Below are positions 15,872 through 22,792 of a DNA stretch of 64,000 bases, piece by piece. The notes under the pieces were generated by a model. That model had not been told where the DNA came from. It was given only the letters and a program-made list of their open reading frames with translations, and searched no databases. The position numbers and the translations under genes were made by a program. The first letter of the stretch is position 1, and every line of letters starts with the position of its first letter. Origin of the DNA: a virus; IMG/VR virus record IMGVR_UViG_3300009159_008968, positions 1 through 64,000 of that record; one strand, written 5' to 3'.

Positions 15872-16468
15872 ATGGATACAAACAAATTAAAAGGAAAAAT
15901 ACCTGATGCGGTATTAGAACAATTACCTACAGTAATGTCAAAATTTGAACTTAACACGCCTTTGCGTCTATCACATTTCTTAGCTCAATGTGCTCATGAA
16001 TCAGGTCATTTTAAAGTTTTACAAGAAAATTTAAATTATTCAGCACAAGGATTACAAGGAGTATTTGGAAAATATTTTCCGGGAAACTTAGAAGAGTCAT
16101 ATGCTAGACAGCCACAAAAAATTGCAAGCAGAGTTTATGCAAGTAGAATGGGTAATGGTGATGAGGCTTCTGGAGATGGATATAAATACAGAGGCAGAGG
16201 AGCAATTCAATTGACAGGGAAAGATAATTATAAAGCATTTTCTGCGGCTATAAACGAAGATTGTGTTGCAAATCCTGATTTAGTTTCTTCTAAATATTCA
16301 TTAGTTTCTGCTGCATGGTTTTTCCATAAAAATGGATTACACAAAATAGCTGATGGTGGTGCTACTGATGCTGTTGTGACTTCTGTAACAAAAAGGGTAA
16401 ACGGTGGAACAAACGGATTAAGTGAAAGGATAAAAGAATTTAAAAGTTTTTATTCATTACTTGCATAA
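15872..16468 (+). CDS. GH19 chitinase-like endolysin
   Basis: A 198-residue single-domain enzyme of the GH19 fold used by phages as an endolysin. CAHESGHF (40-47) holds the catalytic acid Glu43, YKYRGRGAIQLTG (about 107-119) is the substrate-cleft signature, and SAAWFFHKNGL and VTKRVNGGTNG complete the family pattern. It cleaves the glycan backbone of peptidoglycan. There is no signal peptide, so a holin is needed. It is followed 11 nt later by an amidase gene. Length is normal for phage GH19 endolysins. Confidence 0.85.
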   Translation: MDTNKLKGKIPDAVLEQLPTVMSKFELNTPLRLSHFLAQCAHESGHFKVLQENLNYSAQGLQGVFGKYFPGNLEESYARQPQKIASRVYASRMGNGDEASGDGYKYRGRGAIQLTGKDNYKAFSAAINEDCVANPDLVSSKYSLVSAAWFFHKNGLHKIADGGATDAVVTSVTKRVNGGTNGLSERIKEFKSFYSLLA

Positions 16469-16479
16469 AAAAATATAAT

Positions 16480-17157
16480 ATGAACTTATTAAACAAAGAC
16501 ACTGATTTGGCGAAATATGACTTTTCGCCAAGCCAGTATTATCCCGAAGAACATCCTAAAACCCAAATTTATTTACACCATACTGCAGGAAACTCAAATG
16601 GTTTTAATGTATTTAAAGATTGGGAATCAAATCCCGAAAAAATTGCTACTTGTGTAACGATTTGTGGCAAATCATCTAAAAATGAATTTAAAGATGGTCA
16701 AATTGTTCAAGGTTATAGTTCTAAAAAATGGGCTTATCATTTAGGGTTAAAAGAATCAACATTTCATAACTTTAATGTACCTTATAAATCTTTAGATAAA
16801 GTTTCAATTGGAATAGAAGTTTGTAATTGGGGACAATTGACTTATAAAGGTGGAAAATACTATACTTATGTTAATAGTGTTGTTCCTGCCTCAGAAGTCA
16901 TTGAATTATCCACTCCACATAGAGGATATAAATTTTATCATGCTTATACTGATGCACAAATTATATCAGTAGAGAAACTTTTAAGGTATTGGGGAACACT
17001 TTACAACATTCCATTAAAATACAATGCTGATATCTGGGATGTTTGTCCTAGAGCTTTAAAAGGCGAATCAGGTGTTTTCACACACAACAGTGTCCGTTAC
17101 GACAAGGTTGACGTGTCACCACAACCGAAACTTATAGAAATGCTTAAAACATTATGA
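16480..17157 (+). CDS. N-acetylmuramoyl-L-alanine amidase (Amidase_2)
   Basis: A 225-residue zinc amidase that cuts the bond between muramic acid and the stem peptide. LHHTAG (32-37) supplies the first zinc histidine, GIEVCNWG lies in the central strand, and FTHNSVRYDKVDVSP near the C-terminus supplies the second histidine and the aspartate. There is no signal peptide. Its final stretch (YTDAQIISVEKLLRYW, VFTHNS, PQPKLIEMLKTL) is clearly related to the amidase at the C-terminus of the tail hub (46313-51727), so the two arose by duplication. The stop overlaps the next start (ATGA). Confidence 0.88.
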   Translation: MNLLNKDTDLAKYDFSPSQYYPEEHPKTQIYLHHTAGNSNGFNVFKDWESNPEKIATCVTICGKSSKNEFKDGQIVQGYSSKKWAYHLGLKESTFHNFNVPYKSLDKVSIGIEVCNWGQLTYKGGKYYTYVNSVVPASEVIELSTPHRGYKFYHAYTDAQIISVEKLLRYWGTLYNIPLKYNADIWDVCPRALKGESGVFTHNSVRYDKVDVSPQPKLIEMLKTL

Positions 17158-17759
17158 AAAAAATATATTTATTCTTTGCAACTTTATTGTTTGTTTTTTT
17201 TTCTACCTCATTCTCTTATTCTCAAAAAAATTCTATAAAAATTGAGAAAGAAAATTACACTTGCTATTTTGATACAATACTAAAACAACCTTTAGTTGTT
17301 ATGTACAAATTATACAAAGGTGGAGGAGATTGTTCGAGAGCTGGGTTTAGTTTTAAAAATGATTTACCAAATGTTAAAACAGCAACTCAAGCTGATTATG
17401 CTAAATCAGGATATGATAGAGGTCACTTAGCTAATGCTGAAGATTTTGCATATGATTGCAAATTAGATGAACTTACATTCAGATATTATAATTGTTTACC
17501 ACAATCAAAAAATCTAAATAGAGGATTATGGAAACAAAAAGAAGAAGAAACTAGACAACTAAGTCAAATAGATACAATTGTAGTGATTTGTTTCGGAAGA
17601 GATTTCTTTCAAGACAATAAATTAAACGTACCTAGATACTGTGGTAAAGTTGTAAAAGAAAAAAACGGAAAGATTCATTATTGGCTTTTTGATCAAAATG
17701 GAACTTTATTATATCCAGATAAAAATATTTTGAAAGAATATTTAAAATATCTATATTAG
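17154..17759 (+). CDS. Secreted DNA/RNA non-specific endonuclease
   Basis: A 201-residue protein with a Sec signal peptide (MKKIYLFFATLLFVFFSTSF, cleavage near residue 23). The mature part has the ββα-metal nuclease signature YDRGHLANAEDF (87-98, catalytic His91) and the downstream asparagine motif CLPQSKNLNRGLW that binds the metal. The family cuts DNA and RNA without sequence preference. It overlaps the amidase stop by 4 nt, so it is expressed with the lysis genes. Export to the periplasm would spare phage DNA in the cytoplasm; a role in degrading released or incoming DNA is my inference. Confidence 0.85.
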   Translation: MKKIYLFFATLLFVFFSTSFSYSQKNSIKIEKENYTCYFDTILKQPLVVMYKLYKGGGDCSRAGFSFKNDLPNVKTATQADYAKSGYDRGHLANAEDFAYDCKLDELTFRYYNCLPQSKNLNRGLWKQKEEETRQLSQIDTIVVICFGRDFFQDNKLNVPRYCGKVVKEKNGKIHYWLFDQNGTLLYPDKNILKEYLKYLY

Positions 17760-17763
17760 TAAT

Positions 17764-18402
17764 ATGGAGTTATTACCATATGAAGAAGAATTTAATGATA
17801 TTTTTTATTTAAGAACTTTTAATCAGGATACACCAGATCAAGAATTAAAATGGCATTTTGATGATGAGAATAGAAAATTTATTCCAACAAAAGGAGATAA
17901 TTGGAAGATTCAAATTGATGAATCATTGCCAGAGGAATTAATTATAGGAAAAGAATATTTTATTCCTGTTGATGTGTATCACCGAATTATAAAAGGAAAT
18001 GGAGATTTAGAAATTAAGTTATATAAACTTGATTCGATTAAAGGAGAATATCCAAAACATACAAGAACATACTTAGAAGATAAAAGGTTTTCAGATAATT
18101 TTTTGTATCATATAAATAACAATATCAAACTTTATCAAAATATTTTTAGATATGGATCTGATGCTTGGTGTGATATAGTACAAGAAGTAAAAGAACTGTA
18201 TGAGAAAGATCTTATTGAACTTGATGAAGAAGAGATGGAATTAGTAAATAATGATTCCGGAAAAATTGTTTTTATTGATAATCAAAAATACATTCTAAAC
18301 ACACCTTTTAAAAATACAGATAACAATTCAGAACATGAGTTTTTTGTTTATATTTGTGATGACGATAAAACAATAAGAAAAATAAATTTTAATGCAGAAT
18401 AA
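17764..18402 (+). CDS. Cupin-like phage protein
   Basis: A 212-residue protein. Residues about 25-85 (LKWHFDDENRKFIPTKGDNW, then GKEYFIPVDVYHRIIKGNGD) follow a phage pattern with a small cupin-like barrel where an acidic loop precedes IP...YHRxIKG. The second half has NIFRYGSDAWCDIVQEVKEL and IVFIDNQKYILNTPF, also recurrent in phage proteins. The function is unknown. It lies 4 nt after the nuclease gene in the same rightward operon and overlaps the following membrane protein by 11 nt. Confidence 0.5.
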   Translation: MELLPYEEEFNDIFYLRTFNQDTPDQELKWHFDDENRKFIPTKGDNWKIQIDESLPEELIIGKEYFIPVDVYHRIIKGNGDLEIKLYKLDSIKGEYPKHTRTYLEDKRFSDNFLYHINNNIKLYQNIFRYGSDAWCDIVQEVKELYEKDLIELDEEEMELVNNDSGKIVFIDNQKYILNTPFKNTDNNSEHEFFVYICDDDKTIRKINFNAE

Positions 18403-18916
18403 TTTTAAAAATTTAACACTTTCCATTCTATTGATTTTGGTTTGTGTTTCTAGATTAATTCCACATCCTTACAATTTCAGTCCTGTTGCAAGTATATTTA
18501 TAATGGCTCCTTTATTATTTAATAATAAAAGATGGTCTTTGACTGTTTCTTTTATTCCATTAATAATAAGCGATATGTTAATTGGTAAATTTTTATATCA
18601 CTCTGAAAACTTAATTTATGATGGATTTATCTGGGTTTATTTTTCATATTTTTTGATGTGGTTATTCTCTCAAAAAATAGGAAACACAAAAGGTTTTATC
18701 ATAAATAACTTATCAGCATCGTTGATCTTTTTTTTAATTACCAATGCCGGATGTTGGATAAATAACCCAATGTATAGTCAAAATGTTTTTGGTTTATTTG
18801 AAAGTTATATTGCTGGAATTCCTTTTTACTGGAATACTTTAGCAGGAATTTTGTTTTATTCATCAATAGTTTATTTGATGGAAAAAGGCATAAACAAAAT
18901 TTCTTTCTCTAATTAA
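18392..18916 (+). CDS. DUF6580-like integral membrane protein
   Basis: A 174-residue membrane protein with about five spans. The signature RLIPHPYNFSPVASI, IISDMLIG, LITNAGCWINNPMYS and AGIPFYWNTLAG matches the DUF6580 family of Bacteroidetes membrane proteins (RLxPHPxNFxP, SDxxIG, FFxTNxxxW, IPFxxNT). The native role is unknown. Its presence in a phage suggests capture from a host. It is the last gene of the rightward lysis and accessory operon and overlaps the convergent HD gene by 4 nt. Confidence 0.7.
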   Translation: MQNNFKNLTLSILLILVCVSRLIPHPYNFSPVASIFIMAPLLFNNKRWSLTVSFIPLIISDMLIGKFLYHSENLIYDGFIWVYFSYFLMWLFSQKIGNTKGFIINNLSASLIFFLITNAGCWINNPMYSQNVFGLFESYIAGIPFYWNTLAGILFYSSIVYLMEKGINKISFSN

Positions 18917-19434
18917 TGAGAATATTTTTCTGAATGCAGAAGAGAATATAGATATTCAAACATTTCGTGATATTGGCTATTGTAAAGTTGAGATTCAAAT
19001 TCATGAAATTCTTCTTTATATTTTTCAAACATATCACTTGATTGACTTTTTGAATATTCTGCATTAGCAATTCTATCACAAATTTTTACAAAAGTTGCAT
19101 ATGGAACTGCTCTTATTCCTGCATAATATTTATCATTTGCCCTCTCCTTTCTGTTTTTACCTTTTTCATTAGTAAGAGCATAAACAATTTCTGCTACTTC
19201 AATACCTAGTTGTGATTTTACATCATTATATGTAACACGAGTATCTTCAATAAGATCATGAGCCCAACATGAAGCTAAAACTATTTCTTGTTCTGAATTA
19301 GGAATTAAAGAAATAAATTTCTTTGCTATTTCAACAACCATATTTAAATGAAATTCATATGGCAAATCATCGTAGAAATGATTTGTTGATTGATGGCAGT
19401 TTACTGAATAATTTTTAGCGTGATCTTCTAACAT
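18913..19434 (-). CDS. HD hydrolase of the SpoT/MESH1 type
   Basis: A 173-residue protein with the HD-domain ligands of (p)ppGpp hydrolases: a first histidine in YEFHLNMV (His29), AHDLIEDTRVT (His59-Asp60, Glu63-Asp64) and VKICDRIANA (distal Asp). The HDxxED form and compact size are those of MESH1-like enzymes that hydrolyse (p)ppGpp or related nucleotides; I cannot exclude another pyrophosphohydrolase. No synthetase domain is present. The gene is leftward, convergent with the membrane protein gene and downstream of the ncRNA terminator. Degrading host alarmone would keep synthesis running during infection. Confidence 0.75.
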   Translation of the reverse strand: MLEDHAKNYSVNCHQSTNHFYDDLPYEFHLNMVVEIAKKFISLIPNSEQEIVLASCWAHDLIEDTRVTYNDVKSQLGIEVAEIVYALTNEKGKNRKERANDKYYAGIRAVPYATFVKICDRIANAEYSKSQSSDMFEKYKEEFHEFESQLYNSQYHEMFEYLYSLLHSEKYSH

Positions 19435-19486
19435 GTTTTTAATATATAAATCTAAAAGTAAAGATACTAAAAAAATACAAAATTAA

Positions 19487-19515
19487 AAACCCCGAACCTT
19501 TTGGATCCGGGGTTT
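19487..19515 (-). terminator. Terminator of the giant RNA locus
   Basis: GC-rich stem AAACCCCG(..)/CGGGGTTT at 19487-19515, followed on the minus strand by a T-rich tract. It ends leftward transcription of the two tandem RNAs before the HD gene. Confidence 0.8.
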
Positions 19516-20411
19516 AAATTTTTTAATAAAATGGCTGAGATTATACCATTTTGAGGTAGCCTTTGAGATCATTATCCTTTTCGAGGTTCTCTCTTTTATC
19601 CACGGACCTTTCAGTCAACGTATCCACCAGTCTCAGTCTTTAGACTCCTCTCGGAATCTTGACCAACATTCTCGTCAGAGCTGTTCTGCAACCTAGTAAC
19701 ACCAGATAGGATGGCCGTCCCACCACGATGCTTTGAGTCACAAAGTGAAACAGATCTTGCGAACCTGCCTCACACTCAGTTGTCATTGCTGACCTGAGCT
19801 TTAGAGACCTTTTGCTCTTGACGCTAGGAGTCTTGGGCTGTATCTTTAAATTTTTCATTTTTTAAGATGACATAATCCACGAATTTATGAAGGATGTGCT
19901 CCCAGAGTAGCTCTGTTCCTTTTGAGAACAAAATACTACACACCCCTCTGTCAGCTTTGCGGTGCCAACGACCAGATGAAACTAACTCCCACAACTTAAT
20001 TTGTGTTACCAAATTACTTTATAGGTCTTAGCCAACCTTGCTGGTCAAAGCACTTCCCCTTCGCATGAGGTCGCACTTTATAGGTTTCATACATTTCTGC
20101 ATTACGCCTAACTCTGTTATTTCTTTCAATTGGTTGCCCAATTAAATCGTCTAACAGAAAAAACCTTGAGATGTTTCTATTGTACCTCTCGATACTCAAC
20201 TGCACATTCGTTTATGCAATGCTACCTACCGACTTGCCCAGCCATCAATAGCGAACTCTCATTGTTTGGATGTCCTCCCCAACTTCAGGAAGGCGGATCT
20301 TGCGGATGAGTTTTACCCCAAAGGATCATGTGCAAGATTCCTTTTATACTCCGTCACCGGAGCTTATCTTATGGATGCCAAACCACCCAATATTTTTAAT
20401 CAAAGAACGAT
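19516..20411 (-). ncRNA. Giant structured RNA B (about 0.9 kb)
   Basis: No plausible protein gene: the only open frames are 60-72 codons, lack family character and conflict with strand and structure. Base composition is visibly richer in G and C than the flanking genes. Many stems can be read, for example CTCCG-GTGA-CGGAG (GNRA loop) at 20349-20362. The 3' half is homologous to RNA A in the same order: 19801-19824 (22 of 24 identical), 19672-19689 (17 of 18), 19628-19637 (10 of 10) and 19537-19549 (12 of 13). A boxA-like element starts it and an intrinsic terminator ends it. It resembles the giant phage RNAs GOLLD and ROOL in size, tRNA linkage and structure, but I could not match it to either. 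Confidence 0.75.
20400..20411 (-). promoter_or_regulatory. boxA-like element before RNA B
   Basis: ATCGTTCTTTGA on the minus strand, the same 12-mer as at 21351-21362 and 21556-21567. The core GTTCTTTGA is the rRNA antitermination boxA sequence recognised by NusB/NusE. It starts 4 nt after the tRNA-like element, as boxA follows spacer tRNAs in rRNA operons. Confidence 0.6.
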
Positions 20412-20414
20412 TTT

Positions 20415-20486
20415 GTTGACTTTCCGGATTCGAACCGGTTAAACCCACACTCTTCTCGTTGTGGTATTTATTTCGCCATAAGTCAA
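20415..20486 (-). tRNA. tRNA-like element between the two giant RNAs (probably non-decoding)
   Basis: On the minus strand a perfect seven-pair acceptor stem (TTGACTT 20486-20480 with AAGTCAA 20422-20416), position 8-9 AT, a T-arm CCGG-TTCGAAT-CCGG with a canonical T-loop, and total length 72. Against a normal tRNA: the D-loop lacks GG, the fifth T-stem pair is A.A, the anticodon hairpin (CCACA/TGTGG) has a 10-nt loop with no uridine at position 33 and competes with the D-stem, and CCA is not encoded. It is better called tRNA-like; it may direct RNase P/RNase Z processing between RNA A and RNA B. Confidence 0.55.
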
Positions 20487-21375
20487 ATTTAATTTTGATA
20501 GGTTGAGATTACACCATCTCGTGAGGAGACTTTAAGAAGCAGTACGGAATTTCACCTTAACCTCTATATCCACGATTGCTCGTATCCCTCAGTCTCAGTT
20601 AATTTCATCTTACAAGTTTAACCCTATAAAACTTAGTTAACCAATCTTTATCGTCAGAGTTGTTCTGCCTTATCAACCACAATCAAACTCGGAGGAGTTA
20701 AAACATGGAAATTCTTAGTTTTAAGACAAGACAAAGAATGCACCTTTGCACATTCTCCCAGATTAGCATAGTTAGTTACCTAACTTGCTACCGAGAATTA
20801 GAGACCTTTTACTCTTAACGCCATTCAGCATTTATATCGCTTACCATTTTCAGGCTATTCGGCTTATTTATTTGCAAAGCGACAAATACGAATTTATATC
20901 AGATACACTGATGGTAGTGGCTCATTTAAGAATACCACACATCTGATTTGTCAGAATCGATCAAAATCCTGACTGCTATATAAGACACGAATAAGAGTAA
21001 TCCTAAACGACCTTACACAACTGGAATAAAACAAAGTAGTGATTAGCAACTTTATTTTAACTCAAGATATTTCAATCCTGAGCAATCGTAATAGTAATAA
21101 AACGATTTTCCTAGAAGTTCAACTATTGCCATTTCTGACTCAATCCCCTGTTCGCCCAGTTCGGATGTAATAACACAATCAATTAAGATTATGCAGTACG
21201 TTGCTTCCTTGCTTAGATGTCTTGTTTTCACAAGCGAGTACCGTTGTTCATTTTCCGGTATCCCATTTATTCCCCATTGCTGGGGGTTTATCTATCACAG
21301 ATCATGTTACCATGTCTGAAGAGTCTAAGCACTCTTTAATTTCTTATAATTCAAAGAACGATTTCCTTTTAATTG
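20487..21375 (-). ncRNA. Giant structured RNA A (about 0.9 kb)
   Basis: Non-coding region of similar size to RNA B, read leftward from the promoter at 21382-21411 (expected transcript start near 21375). Readable hairpins include CATG-GTAA-CATG (21303-21314) and CCCCA-GCAA-TGGGG (21272-21285), both with GNRA loops. The 3' half shares ordered blocks with RNA B: 20798-20821, 20651-20668, 20590-20599 and 20505-20517, at a spacing of 960-997 nt, so the pair arose by tandem duplication and diverged strongly. I found no 16S or 23S rRNA core motif in it. It ends directly at the tRNA-like element. Confidence 0.75.
21351..21362 (-). promoter_or_regulatory. boxA-like element at the start of RNA A
   Basis: Minus-strand ATCGTTCTTTGA, about 15-25 nt after the expected transcript start from the proximal promoter. 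Confidence 0.6.
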
Positions 21376-21381
21376 GGACTG

Positions 21382-21411
21382 CAAATATAAATGATTTTTT
21401 TTAATTTGCAA
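21382..21411 (-). promoter_or_regulatory. Host-type promoter P1 (proximal) of the giant RNA locus
   Basis: Minus strand TTG (21411-21409), exactly 19 nt, TATATTTG (21389-21382). This is a perfect Bacteroidetes-type promoter. Confidence 0.8.
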
Positions 21412-21469
21412 CAATTGTTAATAACTTTATAATTTTTATTTTCAATTGTTTTTTCCCGTTTTGGAGTTG

Positions 21470-21499
21470 CAAATATAGAAAGGTTTTTTCTAATTCCAA
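21470..21499 (-). promoter_or_regulatory. Host-type promoter P2 of the giant RNA locus
   Basis: Minus strand TTG (21499-21497), 19 nt, TATATTTG (21477-21470). The second of three tandem promoters. Confidence 0.75.
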
Positions 21500-21555
21500 G
21501 AATTGTTAATAACTTTTGTTTTTTGTTAATTACAGTCCTAAACTCCAATGCCGAT

Positions 21556-21567
21556 TCAAAGAACGAT
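21556..21567 (-). promoter_or_regulatory. Upstream boxA-like element after promoter P3
   Basis: Third copy of ATCGTTCTTTGA on the minus strand, about 17-28 nt downstream of the P3 -7 box, at the same relative position as the boxA after P1. Confidence 0.55.
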
Positions 21568-21583
21568 TATCAAATCAACACTG

Positions 21584-21615
21584 CAAATATAAAAACAATT
21601 ATTCTTATATTCCAA
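21584..21615 (-). promoter_or_regulatory. Host-type promoter P3 (distal) of the giant RNA locus
   Basis: Minus strand TTG (21615-21613), 21 nt, TATATTTG (21591-21584). Lies just downstream of the stop (leftward view: upstream region) of the glycosyltransferase gene ending at 21656. Confidence 0.7.
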
Positions 21616-21655
21616 ATGTTTTTTTTAAAAAAATTATAAAATACAGATAATCAAT

Positions 21656-22717
21656 CTAAAAAGTTTGATTCCATTTTTCTAGATCTAATTTATATTCTTC
21701 TATAAAGCAAACCCAGTTTTTTTCACTTTTAAAACTGTAATACCAAAGCTTTATTTTGCTAAGATATTGAAGATTAAACTTTTTGAAAAATAGACCTAAA
21801 GATAACTTATTAATAATTGATTTAGATTCTGTTGGTTCTGCTTTATAAAGATTTGAAACCCATGTTATTTCATCAGACACTATTACTGGTACATTATTAT
21901 TTACAAAATCAGCCGCTACTATATTAAAGGTTTCTGTGAATGAAACTTGTAATCCAATATCCATCTTTCTTACTAAGTTAATAAAGTCTTCGTGAGTTAA
22001 CCAGCTATGTTCTACGAGTTTATGTTTAGGGTTATTAATAAATAGATTTCTTAAATTTTTAAGAACAGGATCTCCGTTGTTTTCTACTCTTGCTACATTT
22101 ACATGAAAATGTAATTCCTTGTTAATAGAATTAGCAAACTCTATTGCAGCAACAGCCTGATATAATTGATTCTTTAAAGGTCTGATTGCACCAAAACATC
22201 CAACACTCAAAATGTTTTTATTTTTATTGTGGTATTCATTTTTTTTATCAAATAAATTTACCGGATAATAATTTGGAAGATATATTGTTTTTTTAGGAAG
22301 AATATTATTAAAGTCTTTGTATGTAGTTTTTGAATTTACAGAAACAAAAACATTTTTAAACTTTTGGTACTCATAAACCCACTCCATTGCTATACCTTCA
22401 TTTGCTATAAAAGGTATTTCACTATGAAGTCGTATAATCCATTTTACATTAGGATGTAATTTTGTTAAAACTTCAAATTTAGATGGAACAACCCATAAAG
22501 CTTCAATTATAACAATATCTGCCTTGTATTTTTTAACTTCTCTATCAATTTCATTATTATCTTTTACTTCTATCAGATGAGAGTTGTAACCATTTTTCTG
22601 TAACATTTTGTTAACAAAAGTTGCAGAATTTAAAAGTCCAGAAGATATAGTTTCAATATCCTTGTGTGAGGTCATTCGTTTTTTTAAGATAAACAGAATG
22701 TTAGGAGAAGAGTGCAT
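21656..22717 (-). CDS. GT4-like glycosyltransferase
   Basis: A 353-residue protein with a two-domain GT-B layout. The N-terminal part has alternating strands (IVIIEALWVVPSKFEVL, WIIRLHSEIPFI); the C-terminal part has the donor-site pattern ILSVGCFGAIRPLKNQLYQA and then the acidic motif SFTETFNIVAADFVNNNVPV with VSDEITW. This fits retaining family-4 glycosyltransferases that use nucleotide sugars. The acceptor is unknown: host surface polysaccharide, phage DNA base or virion protein. It starts at ATG 22717 with a late-type motif 12-23 nt upstream. Directly downstream lie the promoters of the giant RNA locus. Confidence 0.7.
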   Translation of the reverse strand: MHSSPNILFILKKRMTSHKDIETISSGLLNSATFVNKMLQKNGYNSHLIEVKDNNEIDREVKKYKADIVIIEALWVVPSKFEVLTKLHPNVKWIIRLHSEIPFIANEGIAMEWVYEYQKFKNVFVSVNSKTTYKDFNNILPKKTIYLPNYYPVNLFDKKNEYHNKNKNILSVGCFGAIRPLKNQLYQAVAAIEFANSINKELHFHVNVARVENNGDPVLKNLRNLFINNPKHKLVEHSWLTHEDFINLVRKMDIGLQVSFTETFNIVAADFVNNNVPVIVSDEITWVSNLYKAEPTESKSIINKLSLGLFFKKFNLQYLSKIKLWYYSFKSEKNWVCFIEEYKLDLEKWNQTF

Positions 22718-22728
22718 GGAAATTGTTT

Positions 22729-22740
22729 ATTTATAAATAG
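22729..22740 (-). promoter_or_regulatory. Candidate late promoter (CTATTTATAAAT)
   Basis: Motif 12-23 nt before ATG 22717. Confidence 0.45.
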
Positions 22741-22792
22741 ACTTGAAATTGTAATTTCAACACTTTAAAGAAAAGTTTTTTTTAACTTAACA

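Noticed and set aside
19516-21375. A degenerate 16S-23S rRNA operon
   Set aside because: The promoter, boxA and tRNA order is rRNA-like, but I found no 530 loop, decoding-site, sarcin-ricin or peptidyl-transferase core sequence, and the two RNAs are homologous to each other, unlike 16S and 23S. A fragment (TATCGAGAGG) only superficially resembles the sarcin-ricin loop.
19640-21404. Open frames of 60-72 codons in the RNA locus (19640-19858, 19824-20012, 20014-20205 and 21201-21404)
   Set aside because: They show no protein-like character, are not preserved between the two RNA copies, and cross the conserved structured blocks.
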